Source of the DNA: Burkholderiaceae bacterium
GTDB taxonomy: Bacteria > Pseudomonadota > Gammaproteobacteria > Burkholderiales > Burkholderiaceae
Direction: 5' to 3'
DNA: 5,625 bases
NCBI GenBank assembly: GCA_030151165.1
Contig: JASLEM010000436.1
Span: 1-5,625, forward strand
Shown here: piece by piece, positions 1 through 5,439 of the stretch
Layout of the letters: every line of letters starts with the position of its first letter
Position numbering within the stretch: the first letter of the stretch is position 1
Notes under the pieces: generated by a model
What the model saw: only the letters and a program-made list of their open reading frames with translations
What the model was told of the DNA's origin: nothing
Database searches by the model: none
Translations under genes and position numbers: made by a program

Positions 1-1509
1 TTCCACGGCGGCAACTACTCCGGCCAGGACCTGCTCAACGACCTGCGCCGCGCCAACCTGCTGCCGTTCTCCACCGTCTTCGTGATGGTGACCTCGGAGG
101 CCAGCTACGCGGCCGTGGCCGAGGCCGCCGAGTCGGCGCTCGACAGCTACCTGCTCAAGCCGCACACCGCGCACGCGCTGTCCGAGCGCATCCAGCAGGC
201 GCGCCAGCGCAAGAAGATCCTCAAGGACATCTTCATCGCGATCGAGGACGGCGAGTTCGAGCTTGCGGCGCAGCTGTGCGTCGTCCGCTTCGAGGCCAAG
301 GGCGCGTACTGGCTCTATGCGGCGCGCATCGGCGCCGAGCTGCTGCTGCGGGTCGGCAAGCACGACCAGGCCCGCGTCCTCTACGAAGCGGTGATCGCGA
401 CGCAGGCGCTGCCATGGGCGCGCCTGGGCGTCGCGCGCGCGCAGATCGAGTCTGGCCAGGGCCCCGCCGGCCGCCGCACGCTCGAAAGCCTGATCGCCGA
501 CCAGCCCGGCTTCGCCGACGCCTACGACGTGATGGGTCGCGCACAGGTCGACCAAGGCCTGTTCGCGGACGCGCTCGCCACCTACCGCACCGCCACGCAG
601 CTGACGCCGGGCTCGATCACGCGCCTGCAGCGCCAGGGCATGCTCGCGTTCTATCTCGGCGAAGGCGAAGAAGCCAAGCGCGCGCTCGAACGCGCGACGC
701 TGCTGGGCATCAGCTCCAGGATGTTCGACTTCCAGACCCTCGTGCTGCTCGCGATCACGCGCTTCACCGACCGCGACTCGAAAGGCCTGCGCCGCTGCCT
801 GGACGACATCAACAACGCGCTCGAGAAAGCCCCGAAGAGCACGCGGCTGCAACGCTTCTCGTCGATGGTCACGATCTTCAACCTGATGCTGCAGCGCCAG
901 GTGGCGCAGGTCGTCGCGGAAGTCCGCGCCCTCGCCCGCCAGATCAAGGAGCCGGGCTTCGACTTCGAGGCCGGCTCCAACATGGTCGCCCTGCTGGCCC
1001 ACCTGACGGCGGCCGAACTGCAGCTCGACGCAGCCGAAGGCTGGATCGACACGATCTCCCTGCGCTTCTGCACCACGCGCAGCCTGTCGGAATTGCTCGC
1101 GCGCGCCGGCGGGATCCACGAACCGTTCTCCTCGCGCATCCGCGAACAGCACAACGCCATCACCGCGCTCGCGGAGCAGGCGATGACGCACAGCCTCGCG
1201 GGCGAACCGCGCGCTGCCGCCAAGTCCCTGCTGACGGCGGGCGCGCGCACGATGAACGCGAAGCTGATCGACATGGCCCGCATGGTGTTGCAGCGCCACG
1301 AGGCCAAGATCCCCGACGCCGCCGACCTGATGGGCATGGCCGACGAACTCAAGCGCAACTACGGCGGCGGCGGCCCCGCGCCGTTGGCCACCGCCGGGGA
1401 CAGCGCCCGCCAGTCGGGCGGCGTCGCGATCCGATCGCGCGACAAGGACGGCGCGGAGGCTCCCGACGCCGCGGGCGCCCACAAGCCCGCCTCATCGGAC
1501 GCCGCGTAG
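1..1509 (+). CDS. Response regulator with CheY-like receiver and TPR region (5' end missing)
   Basis: Open from the first base, so the start and the N-terminal half of the receiver domain lie outside the window; 502 residues are visible and the gene ends at TAG 1507-1509. Residues 1-65 are the second half of a receiver: a hydrophobic beta strand ending in the switch Thr31 (VFVMVTSE), an Ala-rich helix, then LLKP with the conserved Lys53-Pro54. The phospho-accepting Asp would be upstream. A linker helix rich in Arg/Lys/Gln leads into a helical region, about residues 85-250, with TPR-type repeats (for example ARVLYEAVI, FADAYDVMGRAQVDQGLFADALATYRTATQLTP). More helical sequence follows to about 450, then a Gly/Ala/Ser-rich, probably disordered tail of about 50 residues. 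No DNA-binding or enzymatic output domain is seen, so it probably signals through protein contacts via the TPRs. The family recalls 'TPR-containing response regulator' proteins of proteobacteria; its partner kinase and process are unknown from here. Confidence 0.9.
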   Translation, partial: FHGGNYSGQDLLNDLRRANLLPFSTVFVMVTSEASYAAVAEAAESALDSYLLKPHTAHALSERIQQARQRKKILKDIFIAIEDGEFELAAQLCVVRFEAKGAYWLYAARIGAELLLRVGKHDQARVLYEAVIATQALPWARLGVARAQIESGQGPAGRRTLESLIADQPGFADAYDVMGRAQVDQGLFADALATYRTATQLTPGSITRLQRQGMLAFYLGEGEEAKRALERATLLGISSRMFDFQTLVLLAITRFTDRDSKGLRRCLDDINNALEKAPKSTRLQRFSSMVTIFNLMLQRQVAQVVAEVRALARQIKEPGFDFEAGSNMVALLAHLTAAELQLDAAEGWIDTISLRFCTTRSLSELLARAGGIHEPFSSRIREQHNAITALAEQAMTHSLAGEPRAAAKSLLTAGARTMNAKLIDMARMVLQRHEAKIPDAADLMGMADELKRNYGGGGPAPLATAGDSARQSGGVAIRSRDKDGAEAPDAAGAHKPASSDAA

Positions 1510-1535
1510 AACGGCCAGGGACGCCGGACGACCGC

Positions 1536-1553
1536 GGATCGTGCACGCGATCC
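1536..1553. terminator. Possible weak hairpin terminator after the response regulator gene
   Basis: GGATCG and CGATCC form a perfect 6-bp stem around the loop TGCACG, 26 bp after the TAG of the response regulator. No T-run follows, so this is not a standard intrinsic terminator. The convergent gap 1510-1705 has two more symmetric elements: TGCACG-CAGA-CGTGCA at 1636-1651 and the 10-bp palindrome CCAGGCCTGG at 1664-1673. Any of them could help stop or stabilise transcripts from either side, but function is inferred from position only. Confidence 0.25.
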
Positions 1554-1705
1554 CTCGTCGACCCGCTCCGTCTCGTCGCGCCCGGCGCTCGCGCCATCAC
1601 CGGGCAGCCGTTGTCGTTCCTGTCGTCCTGGTTGCTGCACGCAGACGTGCATCGACGCCCGCTCCAGGCCTGGTTTCGACATCGTCATCGTCTCCTCGCG
1701 CGTCT

Positions 1706-2968
1706 TCAAAACAAGCTCCCCTGCCCTGACTCCTCGGCCGCTTTCGTCGCGGCCATCCGGCGGGCGCTGAGCGGCCGCACGAACTGCGTCAGGTCGAGCG
1801 GCACGCGCTCGCTGGCGAAGCCCAGCCGCTTCTTGGCGAGGCGGAAGCGATCGCGCAGCAACTGCGCCCACGGACCGCTGCCGGTCATTCGCTGGCCGAA
1901 GGCGGCGTCGTAGTCCTTGCCGCCGCGCATGTCACGCACGCGGGCCATGATGCGGGCCGCGCGATCGGGGACGTGCGTCTCGAGCCACTGCTGGAACAAC
2001 GGGCTGACTTCCCACGGCAGGCGCAGCACGGTGCAGAACGCCGTCGTCGCGCCCGCGTCGCGCGCGGCGGCCAGGAGGTGCTCCAGCTCGGGCTCGTTCA
2101 GGAACGGAATGATCGGCGACGTGCTGACACCCACCGGCACCCCCGCGCGCGCCAGCGCCTCGATCGTGCGCAGGCGACGGTGCGGTGCGGCGGCGCGCGG
2201 CTCGAGGGTGCGCGCGAGATGGCCGTCCAGCGTCGTGAGCGAGACGTAGATGCCGGCCAGGCCGTCGCGGCCCATCTCGCCGACGATGTCGAGGTCGCGC
2301 TCGATGCCGGACGATTTCGTCACGATCGAGAACGGGTGCCGGCATTCACGCAGGACCTCCAGCACCGAACGCGTGATGCGCAGCTTGCGTTCGACCGGCT
2401 GGTAGGCGTCCGTCGCCGCGCCGATGTTGAGGAGCTTGGGCTCGTAGGCCGGGCTGGCGAAGGTCTCGCGCACGCGCTCGGCGGCGTTCACCTTCGCGAA
2501 AATGCGCGTCTCGAAATCGAGCCCGGGCGACAGGTTCAGGTAGCTGTGCGTCGGGCGCGCGAAGCAGTAGATGCACCCGTGCTCGCAACCGCGGTAAGGG
2601 TTGATCGTCAGGTCGAACGAGAGGTCGGGCGAGTCGTTGCTGCTCACGATGCGCTTGGCGAGTTCCTCGACGACGATCGTTTCGGGCCCGGCATGTTCCT
2701 CGCTCGCGACCTGGTCGAGCGCGCCCCAGCCGTCGTCGACCGCCTCGCGCGCGTCGCGTTCGAAGCGGTGCGCGATCGCCCAGGCAGTGCCACGCCCCTT
2801 CAGCACCGGCACGGGCGCGGACGCCGCGGCTTCGACGTGCGCGGGGTCGACCACACGAAATCCCGCGCCGGCCGGAGCGAGCGGCAGCGGCTTGATCGGG
2901 ATGGGCGCACGCGCGGCCCCGCGCGCGGGCGGGGAGCCGTTTGGCGGGACCGGTGGGCGTTGAGACAT
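1706..2968 (-). CDS. PA0069/SplB-like radical SAM protein
   Basis: Predicted 420-residue iron-sulfur enzyme of the radical SAM superfamily. The cluster-binding motif is in the block NPYRGCEHGCIYCFARPTH, with Cys128, Cys132 and Cys135 in the CxxxCxxC spacing that ligates the [4Fe-4S] cluster used to cleave S-adenosylmethionine. Flanking blocks (LKGRG near 57-60, VDDGW 77-81, SSNDSPD 109-115, LSPGLDFETRIFAK 146-159, VTKSSGIERDLD 216-227, VSTSPIIPFLNEPE 281-294) match my memory of the PA0069 family, related to spore photoproduct lyase SplB. The substrate is unknown; a role in DNA damage is suggested by that relationship and by the LexA box at the start codon. I chose ATG 2968-2966 (MSQRPP) because the promoter places +1 there and upstream sequence lacks family character; an in-frame ATG at 2989 would read through the operator. 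The first about 55 residues are Pro/Ala-rich and probably not catalytic. It ends GQGSLF, convergent with the response regulator gene. Confidence 0.9.
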   Translation of the reverse strand: MSQRPPVPPNGSPPARGAARAPIPIKPLPLAPAGAGFRVVDPAHVEAAASAPVPVLKGRGTAWAIAHRFERDAREAVDDGWGALDQVASEEHAGPETIVVEELAKRIVSSNDSPDLSFDLTINPYRGCEHGCIYCFARPTHSYLNLSPGLDFETRIFAKVNAAERVRETFASPAYEPKLLNIGAATDAYQPVERKLRITRSVLEVLRECRHPFSIVTKSSGIERDLDIVGEMGRDGLAGIYVSLTTLDGHLARTLEPRAAAPHRRLRTIEALARAGVPVGVSTSPIIPFLNEPELEHLLAAARDAGATTAFCTVLRLPWEVSPLFQQWLETHVPDRAARIMARVRDMRGGKDYDAAFGQRMTGSGPWAQLLRDRFRLAKKRLGFASERVPLDLTQFVRPLSARRMAATKAAEESGQGSLF

Positions 2969-2987
2969 ACTGTGAATATATACAGTC
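2968..2987. promoter_or_regulatory. LexA box (SOS operator)
   Basis: The core CTGT-GAATATAT-ACAG (2970-2985) has both perfect half-sites of the gamma/betaproteobacterial LexA consensus CTGT-N8-ACAG, with the correct 8-bp AT-rich centre, and the outer bases TA...TC extend the match towards the E. coli 20-mer. It is an AT-rich island in very GC-rich DNA. It directly abuts the start codon of the radical SAM gene and covers its predicted -10 element, so LexA binding should block that promoter. It lies 110 bp upstream of the aquaporin start on the other strand; I found no convincing plus-strand promoter here, so control of that gene is open. Confidence 0.88.
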
Positions 2988-3003
2988 ATCGCTCGACACG
3001 CAA
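2975..3003 (-). promoter_or_regulatory. Sigma70-type promoter of the radical SAM gene, overlapped by the LexA box
   Basis: Read on the minus strand, TTGCGT (3003-2998; 4 of 6 to TTGACA) is separated by exactly 17 bp from TATATT (2980-2975; 5 of 6 to TATAAT). Six bases follow, then the A of ATG at 2968, which is the standard distance from -10 to +1. The transcript would therefore be leaderless or nearly so, which also explains why no Shine-Dalgarno sequence precedes this ATG. The -10 hexamer lies wholly inside the LexA box. Position and spacing are seen; transcription is inferred. Confidence 0.6.
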
Positions 3004-3096
3004 GAGACGCCGACTTTTCGGGCATGCTTCGGCTTCGCCCGTCGGTATGCCGCTTGCCGGGCGCCTCGACCGTTCCTTCGATTTCCCGACCGCCGC

Positions 3097-4035
3097 ATGC
3101 CCTCACCCGCTCGCCAGTTGCATGATCGCCGCACCAAGCCGCGGCTGGAGGCGGGCATCTATTCGCGCGAGGCCTTCCTGCCGCTGGGCGGCGCGCTCGC
3201 GCGGCATTGGCCGGAGTACCTGATCGAGGCGCTGTTCCTCATGAGCTTCGTCGTGCTCGCGGGCGTCGTGGCGGCGCTGCTCGAGACGCCCGGCGGCGTG
3301 CTGCGCAACGCGCTGCCCGACCCTGTCCTGCGCCGCGCGCTCAACGGCCTGGCGATGGGCGCGATCACGGCGACGCTGATCTATTCGCCGTGGGGGCGGC
3401 GCTCCGGCACGCACCTCAACCCCGCGATGACGCTGGCGTTCTTTCGCCTGCGCAAGGTCGGCCGCTGGGACCTGCTGTTCTATCTCCTCGCGCAGTTCGC
3501 GGGTGGCGCCGCGGGCATCGCGATCGCGCGCGGTTTGATGGGGTCGGAGTTCGAGGCGATCTCCACGTCGGGCATCACGGTGCCACCGAGCACGGCCAGC
3601 GCGGCGATCGTCTTCGTCGCGGAAGCCGCGGTCGCCGGCTGGATGATGCTGGTCGTGCTGGTGGCGACCAACCACGCGACCTGGTACCGATGGGCCGGGT
3701 TGATCTACAGCCTCGTGATCGCCGTGATCGTGGCGTTCGAGTCGCCGCTGTCGGCCTTCGGCGTCAACCCGGCGCGCACGGTCGTGGTCACGCTGTCGGA
3801 TGGCCACTGGGACCTCGGCTGGCTCGCCGGCGGCCTCGCGCTGGTGGCGCCGATCCTGGGCATGCAGCTCGCCGTCGACGCCTACCGCCTGCTGACCGGC
3901 CGCACCCAGGTGCTCTGCGCGAAGCTGGCGCACAACGTCGAGGGCCGATGCATCTTCAAGTGCCAGCACCCCGACCAGGCCCGTTCGATCGCGCTTCGCG
4001 CCTTCCACCAGAAGCCGCACCAGCGCGGCTCGTGA
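3097..4035 (+). CDS. MIP/aquaporin-family membrane channel
   Basis: Predicted 312-residue inner-membrane channel of the major intrinsic protein family, which passes water or small neutral solutes. Both hallmark half-helix motifs are present: HLNPAMTLAFF (NPA 108-110) and FGVNPARTV (NPA 224-226), the second followed by the conserved filter Arg227. Six hydrophobic segments fit the fold: about 40-63, 80-97, 123-146, 168-191, 198-216 and 240-263. The Thr/Val after NPAR match neither the classical water-channel nor the glycerol-facilitator signature, so the substrate is not assigned. A charged N-terminal stretch of about 38 residues precedes TM1, and a soluble C-terminal tail of about 45 residues carries Cys274, His279, Cys285, Cys289 and His291. 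I chose ATG 3097 because the frame upstream runs into the intergenic region and LexA box with no family character; no clear ribosome binding site is seen, so the start is uncertain. It is divergent from the radical SAM gene. Confidence 0.88.
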   Translation: MPSPARQLHDRRTKPRLEAGIYSREAFLPLGGALARHWPEYLIEALFLMSFVVLAGVVAALLETPGGVLRNALPDPVLRRALNGLAMGAITATLIYSPWGRRSGTHLNPAMTLAFFRLRKVGRWDLLFYLLAQFAGGAAGIAIARGLMGSEFEAISTSGITVPPSTASAAIVFVAEAAVAGWMMLVVLVATNHATWYRWAGLIYSLVIAVIVAFESPLSAFGVNPARTVVVTLSDGHWDLGWLAGGLALVAPILGMQLAVDAYRLLTGRTQVLCAKLAHNVEGRCIFKCQHPDQARSIALRAFHQKPHQRGS

Positions 4036-4069
4036 ACGCGAGCGGACCAGGTGCGTCGATCGGTTCCCG

Positions 4070-4086
4070 ATTACCTGCCAGGTAAT
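4070..4086. promoter_or_regulatory. Perfect 17-bp palindrome, candidate repressor operator
   Basis: ATTACCTG-C-CAGGTAAT is a perfect 8-bp inverted repeat around one central base, 35 bp after the aquaporin stop and 77 bp before the NTF2-like start. It is AT-richer than its surroundings. The form is typical of a site for a dimeric regulator. A weak promoter-like pair (TTGCCG 4086-4091, 16 bp, GAGAAT 4108-4113) would place it right at the -35. The XRE-type regulator encoded downstream is the nearest candidate binder; this is inference. It is not followed by T residues, so a terminator role is unlikely. Confidence 0.55.
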
Positions 4087-4122
4087 TGCCGCGATTCCCG
4101 CGATATCGAGAATTCGAATCTC

Positions 4123-4142
4123 CTCCCGCAATGACGCGGGAG
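4123..4142 (+). promoter_or_regulatory. Hairpin in the leader of the NTF2-like gene
   Basis: CTCCCGC (4123-4129) and GCGGGAG (4136-4142) pair perfectly as a 7-bp stem with loop AATGAC, ending 8 bases before the Shine-Dalgarno AAGGA. It also holds an upstream in-frame ATG (4131-4133) in its loop. It could stabilise the leader or affect ribosome access, but no ligand-binding fold is recognisable. Confidence 0.3.
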
Positions 4143-4150
4143 ACATCGCA

Positions 4151-4155
4151 AAGGA
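4151..4155 (+). promoter_or_regulatory. Ribosome binding site of the NTF2-like gene
   Basis: AAGGA sits 8 bases before ATG 4164. It decides the start: the same frame has ATG codons at 4086 and 4131, but these have no Shine-Dalgarno and would translate the palindrome and hairpin region into sequence with no family character. Confidence 0.7.
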
Positions 4156-4163
4156 ATATCGCC

Positions 4164-4556
4164 ATGAACGACAACATCAGCTTCACCCGGATGGCCGCGC
4201 CGCAATGGCTGCTCGACTTCTGGCAGGAGATCGACGACAAGACCTGGGGCGCGGGCTTCGACTGCTTCGCCGACGACGCCGTCGCGCACCTCGGCGTCAG
4301 CGACTGGCGTGGCCGCGAAGGCATCCGCAACGGGCTGCGCGACTTCGTCGACCGCAACCTGACGGCGCACCACGACGTCGTGGAATACTGGGACAGCCCG
4401 ACCCTGAAGGTCTTCCGCGGCTTCGTCACGATGGTGTTCAACGACAAGAGCATCCCGACCGTCCGGCCGACCATGCAGCACTTCTTCTACATGGACGAGA
4501 AGGACCCGTCGAAGGTCGTGGCGTGGTACGGCTCCGTGGGCCCGACCGCGTTCTGA
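4164..4556 (+). CDS. NTF2/SnoaL-like domain protein
   Basis: Predicted 130-residue soluble protein. Its length and pattern fit the NTF2-like superfamily: an N-terminal amphipathic helix (PQWLLDFWQEIDDKTWGAGFDCFADDAVAHLGV, about 13-45), the WRGREGIRNGLRDFVD helix (48-63) typical of SnoaL-like proteins, then alternating beta strands with His69/His70 (AHHDVVEYW), LKVFRGFVTMVF (81-92), and MQHFFYMDEKDPSKVVAWYGSVG (104-126). This fold is a cone-shaped pocket used by small-ligand enzymes (isomerases, dehydratases, cyclases) and by binding proteins; the substrate cannot be told from sequence, and no catalytic residue is firmly assigned. It has a good Shine-Dalgarno site, follows a palindromic candidate operator, and is followed after 12 bp by an XRE regulator gene, so the two are probably one transcript. 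A role in handling the compound sensed by the regulator is plausible inference. Confidence 0.82.
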   Translation: MNDNISFTRMAAPQWLLDFWQEIDDKTWGAGFDCFADDAVAHLGVSDWRGREGIRNGLRDFVDRNLTAHHDVVEYWDSPTLKVFRGFVTMVFNDKSIPTVRPTMQHFFYMDEKDPSKVVAWYGSVGPTAF

Positions 4557-4568
4557 CGAAAGCGCGCC

Positions 4569-5417
4569 ATGACCTCGACCCGATCGACGAGCACCGATGC
4601 CCGCGCCGGCCCCGCGCTCGGCGCGCTGCTGCGTCGATGGCGCGCCGAGCGCGGTCGCAGCCAGCTCGAACTGGCGCTCGACATGGGCATCTCGCAACGC
4701 CATGTCAGCTTCGTCGAGAGCGGCCGCAGCGCGCCCAGCCGCGCGATGCTGCTGGGCATGGCGCGCGCGCTCGACGTCCCGTTCCGCGAACGCAACGCGC
4801 TGCTGCTGGCGGCCGGCTTCGCACCGGCGTACGCGGACGAGGCGTGGAATTCGACCGAGATGCGCGCCGTCCATCGCGCGCTCCGCCGCATGCTGAAGCA
4901 GCACGAGCCCTTCCCCGCGCTGGTGATGGATCGCTACTGGAACGTGCTGGAGACCAACGACGCCGCGCCGCGCTTCTTCGGCCGCTTCGTCGACCTGTCG
5001 CGCCACCCCAGGCCGCGCAACCTGCTGCGGCTGGTATTCGACCCGGACGGCCTGCGACCGCACATCGACCGATGGGACACCGTCGCGCGCGCCCTGTTCG
5101 ACCGCATCCGACGCGAATCGACGGGCGGCGTCGTCGACGAGAAGATGGCCGGCCTGGTCGCCGAGCTGCGGGCGTCCGCCGGCACCGACGTCGACGCCGG
5201 TCCGGTCGAAGGCTCCGGCACCGCCCCGGTGATCCCGATCGGCTTCGTGGCGGAAGGCCGGACGCTGGACTACTTCTCGATGGTCGCGACGGTCGGCACG
5301 CCGCAGACCATCTCCGCGCAGGAGCTGCGCCTCGAGTGCATGTTCCCGGCGGACGACGCCACCGAGGCCTGGCACCTCGAGACCTTCGCGACGGCCGCGG
5401 CGGGCGCCTCGCGCTGA
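4569..5417 (+). CDS. XRE-family transcription regulator with MmyB-like ligand-binding domain
   Basis: Predicted 282-residue DNA-binding protein. Residues about 16-72 form an XRE/Cro-C1-type helix-turn-helix (ALGALLRRWRAERGRSQLELALDMGISQRHVSFVESGRSAPS), with the recognition helix around 41-52. From about 105 it matches the MmyB-like (MLTR) ligand-binding domain, a PAS-like fold: PALVMDRYWNVLETNDAAPRFF (116-137), NLLRLVFDPDGLRP (151-164), RWDTVARALFDRIRRE (168-183) and the C-terminal block VATVGTPQTISAQELRLECMFPADDATEAW (239-268). From memory, a structure of a relative showed a fatty acid in this domain, so a lipid-like or hydrophobic effector is possible but not shown here. Length is normal for the family. 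It starts 12 bp after the NTF2-like gene with only a weak Shine-Dalgarno (GAAAG 4559-4563), suggesting translational coupling. It probably controls its own unit and may bind the palindrome at 4070-4086. Confidence 0.9.
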   Translation: MTSTRSTSTDARAGPALGALLRRWRAERGRSQLELALDMGISQRHVSFVESGRSAPSRAMLLGMARALDVPFRERNALLLAAGFAPAYADEAWNSTEMRAVHRALRRMLKQHEPFPALVMDRYWNVLETNDAAPRFFGRFVDLSRHPRPRNLLRLVFDPDGLRPHIDRWDTVARALFDRIRRESTGGVVDEKMAGLVAELRASAGTDVDAGPVEGSGTAPVIPIGFVAEGRTLDYFSMVATVGTPQTISAQELRLECMFPADDATEAWHLETFATAAAGASR

Positions 5418-5420
5418 ACG

Positions 5421-5436
5421 CGCGCGCCCTCGCGCG
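5421..5436. terminator. Possible hairpin between convergent regulator and dnaB genes
   Basis: CGCGCG-CCCT-CGCGCG forms a 6-bp GC-only stem with a 4-base loop in the 22-bp gap between the regulator stop and the dnaB stop. It could serve both strands, but no T-run follows on either, and alternating CG is common in such GC-rich DNA, so confidence is low. Confidence 0.3.
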
Positions 5437-5439
5437 GGC

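Noticed and set aside
276..1913. Long plus-strand open frame of 545 codons across the response regulator and beyond
   Set aside because: Arg/Pro/Ala-rich shadow translation in a GC-rich region; the frame starting before base 1 has clear receiver and TPR content.
3010..3060. GC-rich hairpin CGGGC...GCCCG in the radical SAM/aquaporin gap as terminator or riboswitch
   Set aside because: Short stem with a long loop, no T-run and no recognisable aptamer.
2941..3096. Upstream start for the aquaporin at 2941
   Set aside because: It would translate the LexA box and intergenic region, adding 52 residues without family character.
1973..3223. Plus-strand open frame of 416 codons opposite the radical SAM gene
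   Set aside because: Shadow of the radical SAM gene; its translation is Arg/Ala/Val-rich with no motif.
4093..4120. Imperfect palindrome ATTCCC...GAGAAT and the ATTCGAAT octamer as further operators
   Set aside because: Symmetry is incomplete or very short; it cannot be told from chance without comparison to relatives.
3103..4146. Minus-strand open frame of 347 codons opposite the aquaporin
   Set aside because: Charged low-complexity shadow of the channel gene, which has both NPA motifs on the plus strand.
4071..5375. Minus-strand open frame of 434 codons opposite the NTF2-like and XRE genes
   Set aside because: Low-complexity Arg/Ala/Val/His-rich translation with no domain; the plus strand carries two recognisable families.
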